Part shown: one piece after another, positions 20,927 to 33,672 of the stretch
How the letters are laid out: every line of letters starts with the position of its first letter
Position numbering within the stretch: position 1 is the stretch's first letter
Assembly (NCBI RefSeq): GCF_910596095.1
Contig: NC_056550.1
Location: 15,842,501-15,906,500, forward strand
Origin: Thunnus maccoyii
Taxonomy: Eukaryota > Chordata > Actinopteri > Scombriformes > Scombridae
DNA: 64,000 bases
Reading direction: 5' to 3'
Position numbers and translations under genes: made by a program
The notes under the pieces: model-generated
What the model saw: the letters and a program-made list of their open reading frames with translations, nothing else
What the model was told of the DNA's origin: nothing
The model's database searches: none

Positions 20927-23810
20927 GTAAGTACTTCTGCGCTTTCATTGGACTGTAATTAAGTTATTCTTATTCCCAAATATATTTTACTACATGCAAA
21001 AAGTCATGCCGCATTTTCTAACCGTATGTATACTTCATGAAGAGAGCAGTCAGCGACAAAAGCGGCCCCGTGGCTTCCTGCTGCTTGTTTTGACGAGTCA
21101 GTTGAATGAAAATCAATGGCGGCGGATTTCTGTCCGGGAGTTTGTTGCTATAAAGTTAACTCGACTGAGATGTTTCAAGGATGACTTTATGATGATATAA
21201 AATGCTATATGATAGTGGTTCTCAAAGTGGGGTCCGAGGACCATCAAGGGTCCCTGAGTGGGTTCCAGGGGGTCCCCAGCAAAAAGAGGAATAATTAATT
21301 TTCACTATAATTCCATCCATAAGTAACACAATGGCAAAATGTATGACTATTTTGGTCATGGATTTCATACACTCTCTGTAATAAAACATCTAAAAAGCAT
21401 AAAATGGGGGACCCCGGGACAAAATATTACCAAATGGGGGTCCGTAGTCTAATTTGTGTCAGTTTAAGGAACGTGAAAAAGTTTGAGAACCAGTGTTATA
21501 CGGATGCCCAGTAAACATTTAAATTGCGAAGAAATTGTTAGAGTTCCGCAACAATGCAGCAATTTAGTTGCAATTTGATCAATACAATCTGTAGTCACTG
21601 TCTTGCTAGTGCCAGCCTTTTAAAAGTAGAACTAGGCCTATATTATACATAGATTAATCAAAAAGTCTCAATATACATATTAACAATGACAATAATCATC
21701 AGTTGCAGGCAGCCCTACACTCATTTGTGCCATCCACAATTTATATAATCTCAAAGTAACAACAGTTTGCCTCTAACTTTAGGGCACCATCACCCACCAA
21801 GAGGAAGGAGGAGGAAAAAACAAAAGACAGAGGTAAAGAAAAGACTGGTACCAAGGACGGAGACAAGGAGAGAGGACGGGAGAAAGTAAGGAAACGCCGC
21901 AGCGCTTCTACTGGCAGCAGCAGCAGCAGGTTTGTTTTCTAAGATGCCTTATAATGAGATTATTTGTGTTGATATTGGTAATAAAAGCAGTCTTAAATAT
22001 GCATATGTTTAACCAAACCTGTTTTTATTTGTTTTCACAATAACCAGGTCCAGATCTAGCTCTACTTCAAGCAGCAGCTCTGGTTCCAGCTCAGGTTCCT
22101 CCAGTGGATCCAGTTCATCTGGGTCCAGCCGCTCTGGTTCTTCTAGCTCTCGTTCCTCCTCTTCTTCCAGTTCCTCTGGCTCTCCCAGCCCCAGCCGCCG
22201 ACGCCATGACAACCGTCGACGCTCCCGCTCAGCGTGGGTCACTTCATCTGATACAATTACACAATATTTATACACTGTCATTTCTTGTAGTTTTACTTGT
22301 TTAAATCCTGATGAAGTTAATCAGTGCTTTGTTTGTGATTCTGCAGGTCCAAAACACAGAAGAGGGGAGATGATAAAGAGAGAAGGAAAAGAAGCCCAAG
22401 CCCCAAACCAACTAAAGTTCACTTAGGGCGGCTGACCAGGAATGTCACCAAGGTCAGCTGAGAAATGGTTAAGCTTTTTATAACAGAACACAAATACAGT
22501 ATGGAAGCACATTGCTGCTTTAAATGACCATGACAGATGACATGAAAGCTTAGTTTGTGGGATCAAATCTGGCCTAATTTTAAGAAAAATTAGGGGGTTT
22601 TGCCAACATTGAGTCTAATTCATAAAATGCTTGAAAATGTAAGTGTATGTGTGTATAAAGTGTGTTTGGACAAAAGAATTCATCGCAGATTATTCAAAAA
22701 TTACAGAAGCATATTTTATATTTAATTCTGTAGTCTTTTGATGAATCCCAGTCACTTGAAAATTTTAAGTGTGTTCACAAGTCCCTAATTTATCATAATG
22801 ACATAATCTCAGAAACACCATGCTAGGTAGAAAAGAACAACCATGTTCATCATCTTGGGGACCAAAATGCTATGTCATATGCTGATTTATAAGTCTCATT
22901 CCTGAATGATTGGGATAAATGAGTATCCATGTAGACTATACTGAAAAAACATTATTTTAGTGCCAACATTTTTAATAAATTAAATTAAAAGTAGAGGTAG
23001 AGTGCTCTGATGCTCTCTGAAGTCTGAGCCCTGTTAATTGTCCTTCCTGGACCCATTTTCTTTGTCTTTTTCTCTGCAGTTGGATGATTTTGTACGTGAA
23101 CAATAACATTTTTCCACAGATAGTTGGAACTTTTTTGGTACCACAGTTCTGATAAGCATACCATGTCTTTTTTTTCCACAGGAACACATCCAGGAGATCT
23201 TTTCCACTTATGGGAAAATCAAAATGGTTGACATGGCGATGGACAGGCTTTACCCACACCTGTCCAGGGGCTACGCTTATGTGGAGTTTGAGACTCCTGA
23301 GGAGGCCCAGAAGGCCCTCAAACACATGGACGGAGGTAGGAGATCATGTTCACTTTACTGCCTCTGTCTCACAGACATGTGTATTTATGTTGAATAATCT
23401 TCTGTTATTACTCTGTTATTGATAGGTCAGATTGACGGACAGGAAATCACTGCGTCTGCTGTGCTGCCTCAACGTGTCCGGCCTCCCCCTCGTAGACCCT
23501 CTCCCCCTCGCAGAATGCCTCCACCACCACCTATGTGGCGTCGCAGCCCACCACGCATGAGGAGAAGGTCAGTCTTATGACATCCTTTGCCTCAAATTTC
23601 CTAAAATATATTCTACTTTTGAATGATTTTTTTTCACGGTTCAGACCGGTCAATCTCCTTCCACCACTGAAGTTTAATAAATATATATTTTTATGTTGTT
23701 TCAGGTCCCGCTCCCCGAGGAGGCGATCCCCAGCACGCCGCCGCTCTCGCTCCAGATCTCCTGGTCGCAGGCGTCACCGCTCTCGTTCCAGCTCTAACTC
23801 CTCCAGATAG
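20925..23810 (+). CDS. rnps1: RNA-binding protein with serine-rich domain 1 (RNPS1), 7 exons, 280 aa
   Basis: Nuclear SR-related splicing activator and exon-junction (ASAP/PSAP) component that couples splicing to mRNA surveillance. Coding exons are 20925-20926, 21783-21929, 22048-22233, 22347-22452, 23182-23335, 23426-23567 and 23705-23810. The total is 843 bp in frame, with GT-AG introns. The first exon supplies only AT of the start codon and exon 2 supplies G, giving MAPSPTKRKEEE. Residues about 1-45 are charged and 46-112 are Ser/Arg-rich. The RRM spans about 135-212, with RNP2 VHLGRL (136-141) and RNP1 RGYAYVEF (176-183). An Arg/Pro-rich RS tail follows, with MPPPPPMWRRSPPRMRRRSR. This is the RNPS1 architecture. 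Some RRM residues differ from human (DMAMDRLYPHLSR). Candidate polyadenylation signals lie at about 23894 and 24152. Confidence 0.95.
21110..21128 (+). promoter_or_regulatory. YY1-like site in rnps1 intron 1
   Basis: AATCAATGGCGGCGG at about 21111-21125 contains ATGGCGGC, the core of the YY1 motif. Such a site just downstream of the first exon is common in housekeeping genes. It is a motif match only. Confidence 0.35.
21213..21495. mobile_element. Short hAT-like MITE in rnps1 intron 1
   Basis: Starts TAGTGGTTCTCAAAGTGGGG and ends GTTTGAGAACCAGTG, forming imperfect terminal inverted repeats around GGTTCTCAAA/TTTGAGAACC. The flanking octamers CTATATGA (left) and TTATACGG (right) agree at five of eight positions, so any target duplication has decayed. 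There is no coding capacity. Confidence 0.6.
21650..21718. repeat. Fragment of the ATTAATC/GTTGCAG hAT-like family
   Basis: GATTAATCAAAAAG, then AACAATGACAATAATCATCAG, then TTGCAGGCAGCCCTA, the last being a duplicated-looking form of the family end. Short, truncated copy in rnps1 intron 1. Confidence 0.45.
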
Positions 23811-25292
23811 ACGATTTTCCTGCCTCCGGATATCAAGTGATCTGACACCGGATCACTGTTCCTGCTTTCTCAGACCTTATGGACTCACCAGAAAAATAAA
23901 AATCTGCATCGTAGCCAACATAAACATCTGCCTGCATGTAGAAAGCGGACAGGTCTTTTTTGTTGTTGTTTTTTTTTTAATGTGCAAATGTGAGTTTCTT
24001 TTAATATTTCCTTTTGTTAAGTTGATTCTGACAAGCTGACTCAGTATTTGTGTTGTTTCAGGCTGAGTTTGAGCTCCAATGAGATCTATCAATTTTTAGC
24101 TCAAATTGTGACTCCTTTTTAGCATGTGTTGAATTTTTAGACATTTTGAAAAATAAAAATGCTGAAACATCCGCAGTATGTGAGGTCAGTTTGTATCCGT
24201 CAGGTCAAGATTCTGAAAGACAAAGTGTTCGCTTGGAGCTATTATTACAGTTGATACATGATACATGTATTGTTTGTCATAAAGTGGAAAACACTACAGG
24301 CAGTGGACAAAATATCAGGAACATAATATAGATACAATACAATTCACACTAAAGGTTACAATGTTCAGTTTTAGTTTAGACTGTTGGATTCAACTTGTGA
24401 TACTTTACATACAGTTGTGTCTTGTACCTGTTACCATGTCAGCCTCTAGTGTGTCGGTGTTACTCAGTAGAGCTCAAGTTGGTAGATCATTAACTTAATT
24501 ATTGACACGTTTTTTCCCTTCCTTTAAAAAAGTCCTCTGTCAAAAAGGCTTATTGTTCTGCTCACCTTAACCTAAGAGCAGGTCAAATCACAAATGAAAA
24601 CACTCCACAATTCGACTGTTTTAAGCAATAAACTACATAAATTGAATTTCCTATATAGATTAAGTACCACAAGTACATACTTGCCAGCAGACCATAAAGT
24701 GGGGAGGTTTAAATTTATAAAATATTAAAATTAAACAATAGTAACACTTACAAATAATAGAACAATATAATTTCAGTGAATAAGATGGCTTGTAAAATGT
24801 CTCGGGTGAGGTACAGTAATCCACTGCTGGGGGGAATTTGGACTTGTATTGCCGTGCATGTTCATGCAGGTATTCTATCTGCGAACAAAAAAAAGACATA
24901 CAGATCAAAAAAAAAAAAAAAAAAGACGCGGTAAAAGATGTTTCCAGGCGCCGTGGAGGCGAGCGGGTCAAAGCGGGTGTCTTCCCCGTGTGGGAGTGTC
25001 GTGAGCGTGAGATTTCCTACCATCGTGTCCGCTGGGGGGTCTCACTAACCAGACAGAGACAGGATACGTAAATGCATGTATTGTTTTATCTATAGTTGGC
25101 TTTATAGCATCTACCATGCTGACCATGCTCCACTCTTCAATCACCCTCCTCCACCCACAATGTTACAGTCATTAGTTGTGTAGGTGCGTAACGACGCGCT
25201 TTTACATTTCAGTCCACTGCGTCCGGCGGCAATCTTACTTTCGATGCATGAGAGTTTGAGGATTTCAGCCTCTAAGCAGAATCATTTGCATT
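23811..25292. other. rnps1 3' UTR, intergenic spacer and adap1 promoter region
   Basis: The first 350 bases include the rnps1 3' UTR with AATAAA at about 23894 and 24152. The middle is AT-rich and featureless apart from a poly(A) run near 24908-24924. From about 24930 the DNA becomes GC-richer, with GGCGCCGTGGAGGCGAGCGG, probably the start of the adap1 promoter and 5' UTR. No other gene seen. Confidence 0.45.
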
Positions 25293-28200
25293 ATGGCTTC
25301 GGATATAGAAAGGAACAGACAGCGTTTGAAACAGCTTGTGGGCAAACCTGGGAATGGAAACTGTGCCGACTGCGGAGCTGCAGGTAGGCTTCGTTTGTGA
25401 TCAGGTGGAGGGGAATTAGTGAAAAGATGCTGGACTTGGCTAACAATGACCATTTCCTACTTAAATCAGTCTGTTTAAACCTTCTTTGACTATCTTACCT
25501 TTACAATAACCCAATATAGATGATATAAGCTACAAATAATAACTGTGTACTACAGTTTCTCAGTGTGCCTCTATAGTTATTCGCCAGAGAGTACAAGGTC
25601 GTTCAGTTTCTTTTCTCAGACAGTCACGATGTGGTCAGGCCATAGCAATGAAAAACAGAACAGTTGACACAGGAGAGCAATACATTTGATGAGGAGTCAT
25701 AGATAACTTCATAAATAAGAAAGACTGTCAGACCCATGTCAGCGTATCAGCTTTTCAGATCTGGCGTCGTTAAAGTTAAAAAGTGATACATACTCTTAAT
25801 TCCCTGGTGAGGAATCCACTCAAACGCCTTTTATGTAGATTGAGGAGCCAAATCTGGTGGCTGACTTACTTCTCCATGCAGACAAGTGGTTACACACCCT
25901 GATGGTTACACCTTGTTGGTTTATCCGATCTGCAGTTTAACACATGGACATACAAGAAGGTGTGGTTTGTGAAAAAGTGAGTGAAAGTCGCAAAGATCTA
26001 GAATAATTTGTTGACTTTATTATGCCTGTCATGCTTTGCTAATTATTTTTCAGTATGTTAAACTGAAGAGATCCAATGTGATGCCATCAGCATAATCAGT
26101 AAATACACAAGAACATCTGCTCTTATCATATGCCAGTAAGAATAAATACAGCTCTCTTAAAGTATATTCATTTATATTTCTTGAAGGATGCACATTAATA
26201 TCTTGATGATCGGATTAAATACTGATTCGAAGCTGGTTTGGAGAGTGATTTCACTTTTGGACTGGTTTATTATCTCAAATACAGCAGGCTGTAGGTCTAC
26301 ATAATACAGAAAACATGGGAGTGGCTAACTACACACCAAGTCCTTGTCTCCTTTGCACAGATGCAGTGTTGCACGTGTGTAGCATTGTGATTATGCACAA
26401 GGAAGTAATATAGTTTTTTTTTTGTTTGTTGTGCTATGTGTGCATTGTGCGCTCGCTAGGTCTTCAATAGCAGTGGTTGAAGGGTTGCAGCATGCTGATA
26501 CAAACTACTTGACTCTGCCCCAGTTCTCTGCTGGTTCACTTCACTTCACCACAGCAGCTGCAATCTCACGTTGCACTGATCAGAGTAATGATTCTGAAAA
26601 CGAAAATTTCCTTTAGCATGTGTGCGTGTAACCAGCCATTCGCACCTTAGCTGCAACTGCTGCCTGTTCTGTCAGTCTATGGATTCAAATTGATCAGTTT
26701 ACAGTACATTGTCATAAAGAATAAATAAATAAATAAACTCTATCTTGTTATTTACTCCCTGGATTTTTGCTGAAAAACAAATGTGCTATATATTGATTGT
26801 GAAATTGATGCTGACCATGCTGCACTCCCTCCACTCATGAGCCACTCTTCAAAGAGCTGTTTGAACTGTGTGATGTTCTGAAATGTCATGAATGTTGAAC
26901 ATAACTGTGTGACATTCTACAAAAAACAAAAGTATTTTTTTTCAGTTCATGTCTGCTTCATGTCAGATGTCGTCAGGATGTGTTTTCTTGGGGCACACGA
27001 GGCGTTGAAGGTGGCAATGCCTGATATGTTGCATGCAAAATGTGTGAATGCAATGTGTTGAATAACATATTGTACATACACACAGTGCACAAACCTCTGA
27101 ATTTACATTATTCACAAAACAGCAACAATACTGTATATTAATTGTGGTACACACATTTATAAATGTGGTATATGTATTAATAGTATATGTATATTCATGT
27201 CTGGCTCTGATATAACATCATGTAACACATAACTCTGAAGGAAATGTTTTCTAATCGGGTGTTGCTCAGTTGCTCAGTTGCTGCAGCGCTTGCGGTAACA
27301 AAGCAAATGTGAGCTGCTGTTGTGTAAATAGTGCATTAAATGTGAACTTCTCAGACATTTTGTGTTTGTGTGTGAGCAGAAATAGTATCTATGAAACACT
27401 ACCGTGCCAGGGTGAATCAAGGTGAACCATCAGTGGTGCCCAGTCATCTCTCTCACTTCTGTCCTCACACAAACATAAATACAGTCCAGATGGTCTGATT
27501 TGAGATCCCAATCACCTGTCTGACATAATTCTCACCCAAATATTGATTACTTATGAGGAAATCTAGGTCATGTACTCAAGCTCACTTCCCTCTGGGTGAC
27601 CGGCTTCCTGTGTGTGCTCAAGTGAACACACCTTTTTTTTTAAGATGTAGTGACAATTGATTACAGAATTGTTGGAGCAGCCAGAACGTCTGTTTAAAAG
27701 ACAGAGCTAGGTTTCTATCGTTAACTGTCTCTGCTTCTTTTTCAGGCAACATTTTTAGAGGTACCAGTTAACTCTGTGTGATTATTAGGAATCTTATCCC
27801 ACCACAGGAATGACATAAAAACCTCATACACATGTGAAAAGTACTGCATTCCCACAATGATAAGGTCAACCCGGTTCAAATATTGTCAGAGTCATGAACG
27901 TCTGTTAGAGGGAAGTTCAGAAATGTTTCAGTGAGTTCAGTTATTTTGAGCTCAAAGTGGTTTTTGTGTGCAGCTACACACACATCTCTATGTTGTGTTG
28001 CAGATCCGGAGTGGGCATCTTACACCCTGGGTGTGTTCATGTGTCACAGCTGCTCAGGCCTCCATAGAAACATTGCACAGATCAGCAAAGTGAAATCTCT
28101 TCTGCTGGATCCATGGAGCAAGTCCGAGGTGGAGGTGTGTCCTTACTATCTGTTGTTTACTAATGTGTGGAGATGCTTTTAAAGTATTCAAAACCTGAAC

Positions 28201-31200
28201 AAAGTAGAAAGCCCTGTGTTTTGCAAGAGAAGATTAGCCATTGATTGCAGTCCAAAACTTGGCCTGAAATAACGTCTGCAGTCTCTTGCCTCGCCCTCAT
28301 CCATCCCACCCTGCTCCACTGTGAGCATCACTCTCATCTTACTGCTCTGCCTCTGCATCTCTGCTTGGAAAAATAAGACAAGTCATCAGTCTCAATTTAC
28401 TGTGGCCTGAAAGGCATGAGCCAGCAGCTGGCAGACACAACCAAGATCTTTGTGTTTGGGTGTTGGTGTGTGTGCTCTGAATCCTTGGACTCTGTTTTTA
28501 TTACTGGCTTTAAAAACAGAATTATTCCCAGTAGGAATTAGCTGAAGGAAATTGTTTCTATACATCTTGTCCAGTGTCATTAACTGCTGTCCACCAAAAT
28601 GTGTGCACCAAAAATTCGCCATTCTCTCTCTGTGTCCTCTTTTCTCTCTCTTTTTTGTTTCCTTGATTTGTGTGTTTTTGTGTGCATGTATTTTCATGTG
28701 ATGTGTAGTTTCCTTGCTTGCTGAGCAGTGTACTCTGTGTTAAATACAGAGACACAAAAGAAGAGGCTTCATCCCCCTGGGCATGGAGATACACGAACCC
28801 TGAGCTGCAAGCTCCTCATTATGTTTGAATGCCTGCTTGTGCTGGCAACCTGTCCTTATCATCCAAATACACATTTATGCACTCACAGCCATTAAGCAAC
28901 TGAGCACACACATACAGGCACAGATATCACTTTCAAACATCAGATGTTTCTCTTCCTCCCTTCTGCAGTTTATGGACTCTGTGGGTAACAATGCTGCCAA
29001 GGCCAAATATGAACAGATAGTTCCCGCGTTCTACTACCAGCCCACACATAAAGACTGCATGTAAGTGATGTGTCCTCCTCCATTAATGTCTGATCCATAT
29101 GTTTCTGCCACATCTGAACAGGTACTATAAATGTAAGATGGATGAGTAAATATCTATGGCACAGTCGGAGACTCCAGAAACTCGTCTTTTCCTTCATGCT
29201 GGCTTTAGGTTGTTCTGATTTTGAAGAAAACCTCTGCTGATATCCTTTGTGGTTATTTTATATCAAATATTACGCATAGCACCTTTTTTTAACTGTAATT
29301 ATTATTCCACAGATTGGTGCATACAGTGAAATAGAGACATCAAGTGGTTTTGGTGGCAAGGCTGACACAGAAACTTCTCAGTGATAAGAATGCCAAGTTC
29401 CTGCAGTATGAACAGGAAGCAACATTTCAGTTTAAGGGTTTCTTCTTAACCGTCCAGTGGTATGCATAAACCCTAACCCAATATGCAATGACAAAACACT
29501 GAGCTATGAGAGTTTACTTTAAAATGGACCTGCATTGTGTTTTTGTAATAGACTATAGTGTACAAAGGAACGGAATTTTTGATTAAAAAGAGAGTAAAAG
29601 TCAAATCTATTAAGCGTGACAGACTTTGAGCCCTTAAGGAAGAGCTGTACAAAGCCATTATTAGAGTGTGATGCTGATTTGTTGAAAGAGACATAGCTGG
29701 TTAAGCATGGTGACTTGCCGAGTATCTGCTCAATCAATCGCAGTCCTTAAATGATGATTTTTAGACAAGCCACGTAATATTTGATTGCCTCCGTTGAGAC
29801 TTTGCATGAAATGTTGCCCGGAGACTCGATATTCATGTAAGTTAATGAGATGTTTCCAGCAAATTAGCTCAATGCTTGAGTGTCTAACACCAACTGTTGT
29901 GCAGGCTCCTGCGGGAACAATGGATCCGAGCCAAGTACGAGAGGAAGGAGTTTATGTGTGTGGAGAGGCAGGAGCCCTACTCGGCAGGTAAGAATGAAAC
30001 GTGTCCGTGTACAGTTACAAACACGCATGTAAATGAATTGTACTTCTTGTTTACTCAGGAAAACAAGTCATTATCCACATCTCACACAGTAACACCTATT
30101 CAACACTTAATGAGCATGAGCATCATTCATTTGTCATTACCAACATTCATAAGTGGAACAGCTGATCACATCCAAGAAAGAGGCATCCTCTCACACCCCA
30201 CTTTGCCACCACTTAATGTATCATTTGCAGTCTAACATCCTTCAAATCTTCATTTATTTCACAACCACATGATGCACTTTGAGTCATTTATCTGCATCCA
30301 AGATTGCTGCTCAAAAGATATAAAATGACACTCTGGTTAGAGCTGCTAAAATAAAGCATAGCATACAAGCTCTAGTTCTAACTGTTTTTTCACCAACTGG
30401 CTGATGATGATTTTGTGAAAAAAATGTATTTATCTGCTGGGGTTCAATATGTGGCATGGCAGTAGAAGCATGACATTGTAGTAGTAGTGGGGTAGTAATA
30501 AGCAGCTCATGGCTCAGTAGACACCATTACCCACTCCACATTTACATAGCACAGCACAATTAGCCTGCCAGTCAGATTGTCCGACTGCTCATTATGTGGT
30601 TTGGCAGATGGAGAAACAAGGGCAGGTCTTCAAGGGAAGAAAACTGCTCTTTGCTGTCCTTGTTTTCTGCTCTACCTTTACACTTTCCTCTCATCTATAT
30701 TGACCTCTGTTTCCGCCCAACCGCAGTTCGCTTCCCCCAGCTCTCTTCATTGAGACTATGTGAAATCATTTTGCCGTTATCCTATTCTGACTTGCTCACT
30801 AAATGTACATTACACACAGTCCTTATCTCTGTCTGACAAATGTCTCTTGGCTAATCGCCTTGTGCAGCCTCTTTAAAAGAGAGGAAGTGGCACCAACCTG
30901 ACTAACCAGACTCAATCAATAATGGATGCCCTCCAGACTGACTGGCAATGAGTGTGCAGATGCTAAGATTAGGCCATTATGGCCTCTTAATATAATGGAT
31001 AACATTTTTAAAATCTTGGAACTGTATCCATGGTGAAGGCAAGAGATTGACCTTTGACTACAATCCAGTTAATACATAACTGAAAGAAACATTGTTTTAC
31101 CCCAACCCCCCCCTATAAAAAGCCACTTCTGTTTTGACCATAAGTTTAAAGTTAGTTTTAAACTTGCCTCAAATAATTATTCTATTGCTGAATGAAATGA

Positions 31201-33569
31201 AAAAAGGCACTGGTACATGCAGCACTTAATAGTGCATAAATGTAGTCGTGAGTAAAGGATAGGCCCACTGTTTTTAAATTTATAGCCATGCAGTGTACAA
31301 TGTCATAGATAAATTCAGTTTTGAGAAGCTGAGGTCACAGTCTAAGGGGAAATGGGAAGCTGTCAGTATAGTTTGTATGTTCTGCTGATAAGAAAAGATG
31401 GTCACCAACCAGGCTTTCTCACATTTTATTGTCTATTTCCCTTGGTGACTTCTGTGTCGGCAATGAGAGCTTGGCTGGAATAAATTCGGTTTAACCTGAT
31501 TGAAAGCGTGCTTTGTGACAATTTTTTGGAAGGGCATTTAAAGACTTACTTACTTACTTATGTTACTCCACATCTTTCTTGTGAAGGGATTGTCTCTTCA
31601 AATTTGTAGTAAAGTGATGTCATTGCTTGAGCGACAGAGTGCAAAGTTCATACAAACATTTCAAGTTCACATACTACGACATAGTCTGCATGAAGAAATC
31701 CAGATCTCTAAAATCAACACAGTTCCCTTTTTACTACACTCAATTCTCAGTAACATCCTGTATTTGCCGTTAAGACATTATAAATTACTTATGAAATGCC
31801 TTATGCACTAAATAGCTAAAATCTGCACACGGAAATAAGTAGATGTACAAAAAGACAAACAAAAATGAACTATATCTGAGAGAGTTTAAACAGCAGCATT
31901 TGCAATACTGAATAAAAGGCCTGCAAGATAATTCGGGAGATTTTGAATCAAGTACTCACATCTTTTTCAGGAAAAATGAGTATTTCTCAGGGGACACTAA
32001 ATGTATCTAAGAGGCAGAATGACTCTTTGCACTAACATCATTCCATAAGTGATACGTGCATGCAGAAACTGAAAGCAAAATCTCACTCTAAGGTAGACAA
32101 GATAAAGAACTATTATCAGAGTCTCATGACTGTCAAACTCTTCCTCTCTGTGTGTCTCTTGTCTTTCTCCCTCTCTGTCAATGGTGTCTTGTGTTGTGCT
32201 GTGCAGAGGTTTAGGAGCATGTGGCTGCATGTCTCTGCCACAGAGGAAGAATGGCCTCTTTTGTGTACAAGTATTCTATATAACATTGCTCCTAGATTTT
32301 TGAGCTGGAGAAACTAGCAGCGAACTGTTAGGGGAACAGAAGAACGAGAGATGCTACTGTCCAAAACTTGCTTTGTTCTCCAAACTGTTTGCAAATCTTT
32401 GACATCCAGTTGCTACAGTGAATGACTTCTCTTCTTCTTCTCCTCTGCTGTGTTATGTTGTTGGGGACGGTCTGACCGCTCTTTCTCTCAGTGGTGGAAC
32501 AAAACACTCTGACTCATGAATAATTGATGAAGCCATTGCTCAACCAGAAGTTTCCCTAATGCCTGTGGCCCAAACCATGATGACTTCATTACTGGTCAAA
32601 GAAGCAAGGAACTGAAGCTCTTCTCTCTGATCTCTGCTTTTTATCATATTGCAGTTTAGCTCATACCATACCAGTGTTTGACTATGGTTCTTCTGACAGT
32701 TCCTTGCAGGGGAAGTGGTTTATCAGTTGTCTCTGTCATAGTCTATTTGCAGATTCCCATGCGGTTAAAAGAAGACAGTTAAGTGCCACTATAAATGAGG
32801 CTGTATATTTGTGTGCCATGACTGCAACATTGCTGGGGCTGCTGCTGTTCATTTAACTGGTTTTAGGACATTTAAATGTTATTGTGATTTTGATTGAATT
32901 CTGCTGTGGCCCCAAGATTTATTGAGAAATTGATGTAAATAACTGTGTCTGTGGCTTAATTTAATTATATGTACAGTTGCAGATACATGAGATACAGTTA
33001 CAGAATAACTAGTTTGAGCTTGTACTCTCAGATTAAAGCTATAATGAAAGCACTGAAAACAGTTAATTAGTTCAAACAAAACTAAAATGTGAAAAAAATG
33101 CTCTCTTAGTACTAATAAAACTAATAAACTAATAAATAATAACTTTGCAACAGTTCCTAATTTGATACTTTTATTTAGTACTGTTACTTTTTTTTACTTT
33201 TTGTGGCTGTTTAAACAGGTGTTCTGACTTGGTTGGTGGCTGAAGCTGCCAAGACTTCTTGAGAAGAAGTAAAAATGTGAACCTCAAATTGAAGACACGT
33301 TTAGTTTATTATAATGTTAGAAATGCAGGTCTTGGATATTAGGAAAAAAAATAACCAATTGAGGTATTTTTCTGTTGAATATTGCTATATCGCTGGTCTA
33401 TACAAGAGTGTAGGTTTGTGTGTGTGTGTGTGTGTGTGTTTGTTGGCTGGGTGTGTTTAAGACAATGACAACGCATTTCTTCCTGCAGTGCTGTTTCTGT
33501 TGGCTCACGCTGAATATGGACAGAGAGGCCAGTGTCAGGAACAGGCCTAGGAACAGAGCCAACAAGCCT

Positions 33570-33625
<56 letters not shown>

Positions 33626-33636
33626 TGTGTGTGTGC

Positions 33637-33672
<36 letters not shown>

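Noticed and set aside
22009..22281. Antisense ORF rich in Glu/Leu/Asp
   Set aside because: It is the reverse frame of the Ser/Arg-rich exon of rnps1; its composition simply mirrors the serine codons.
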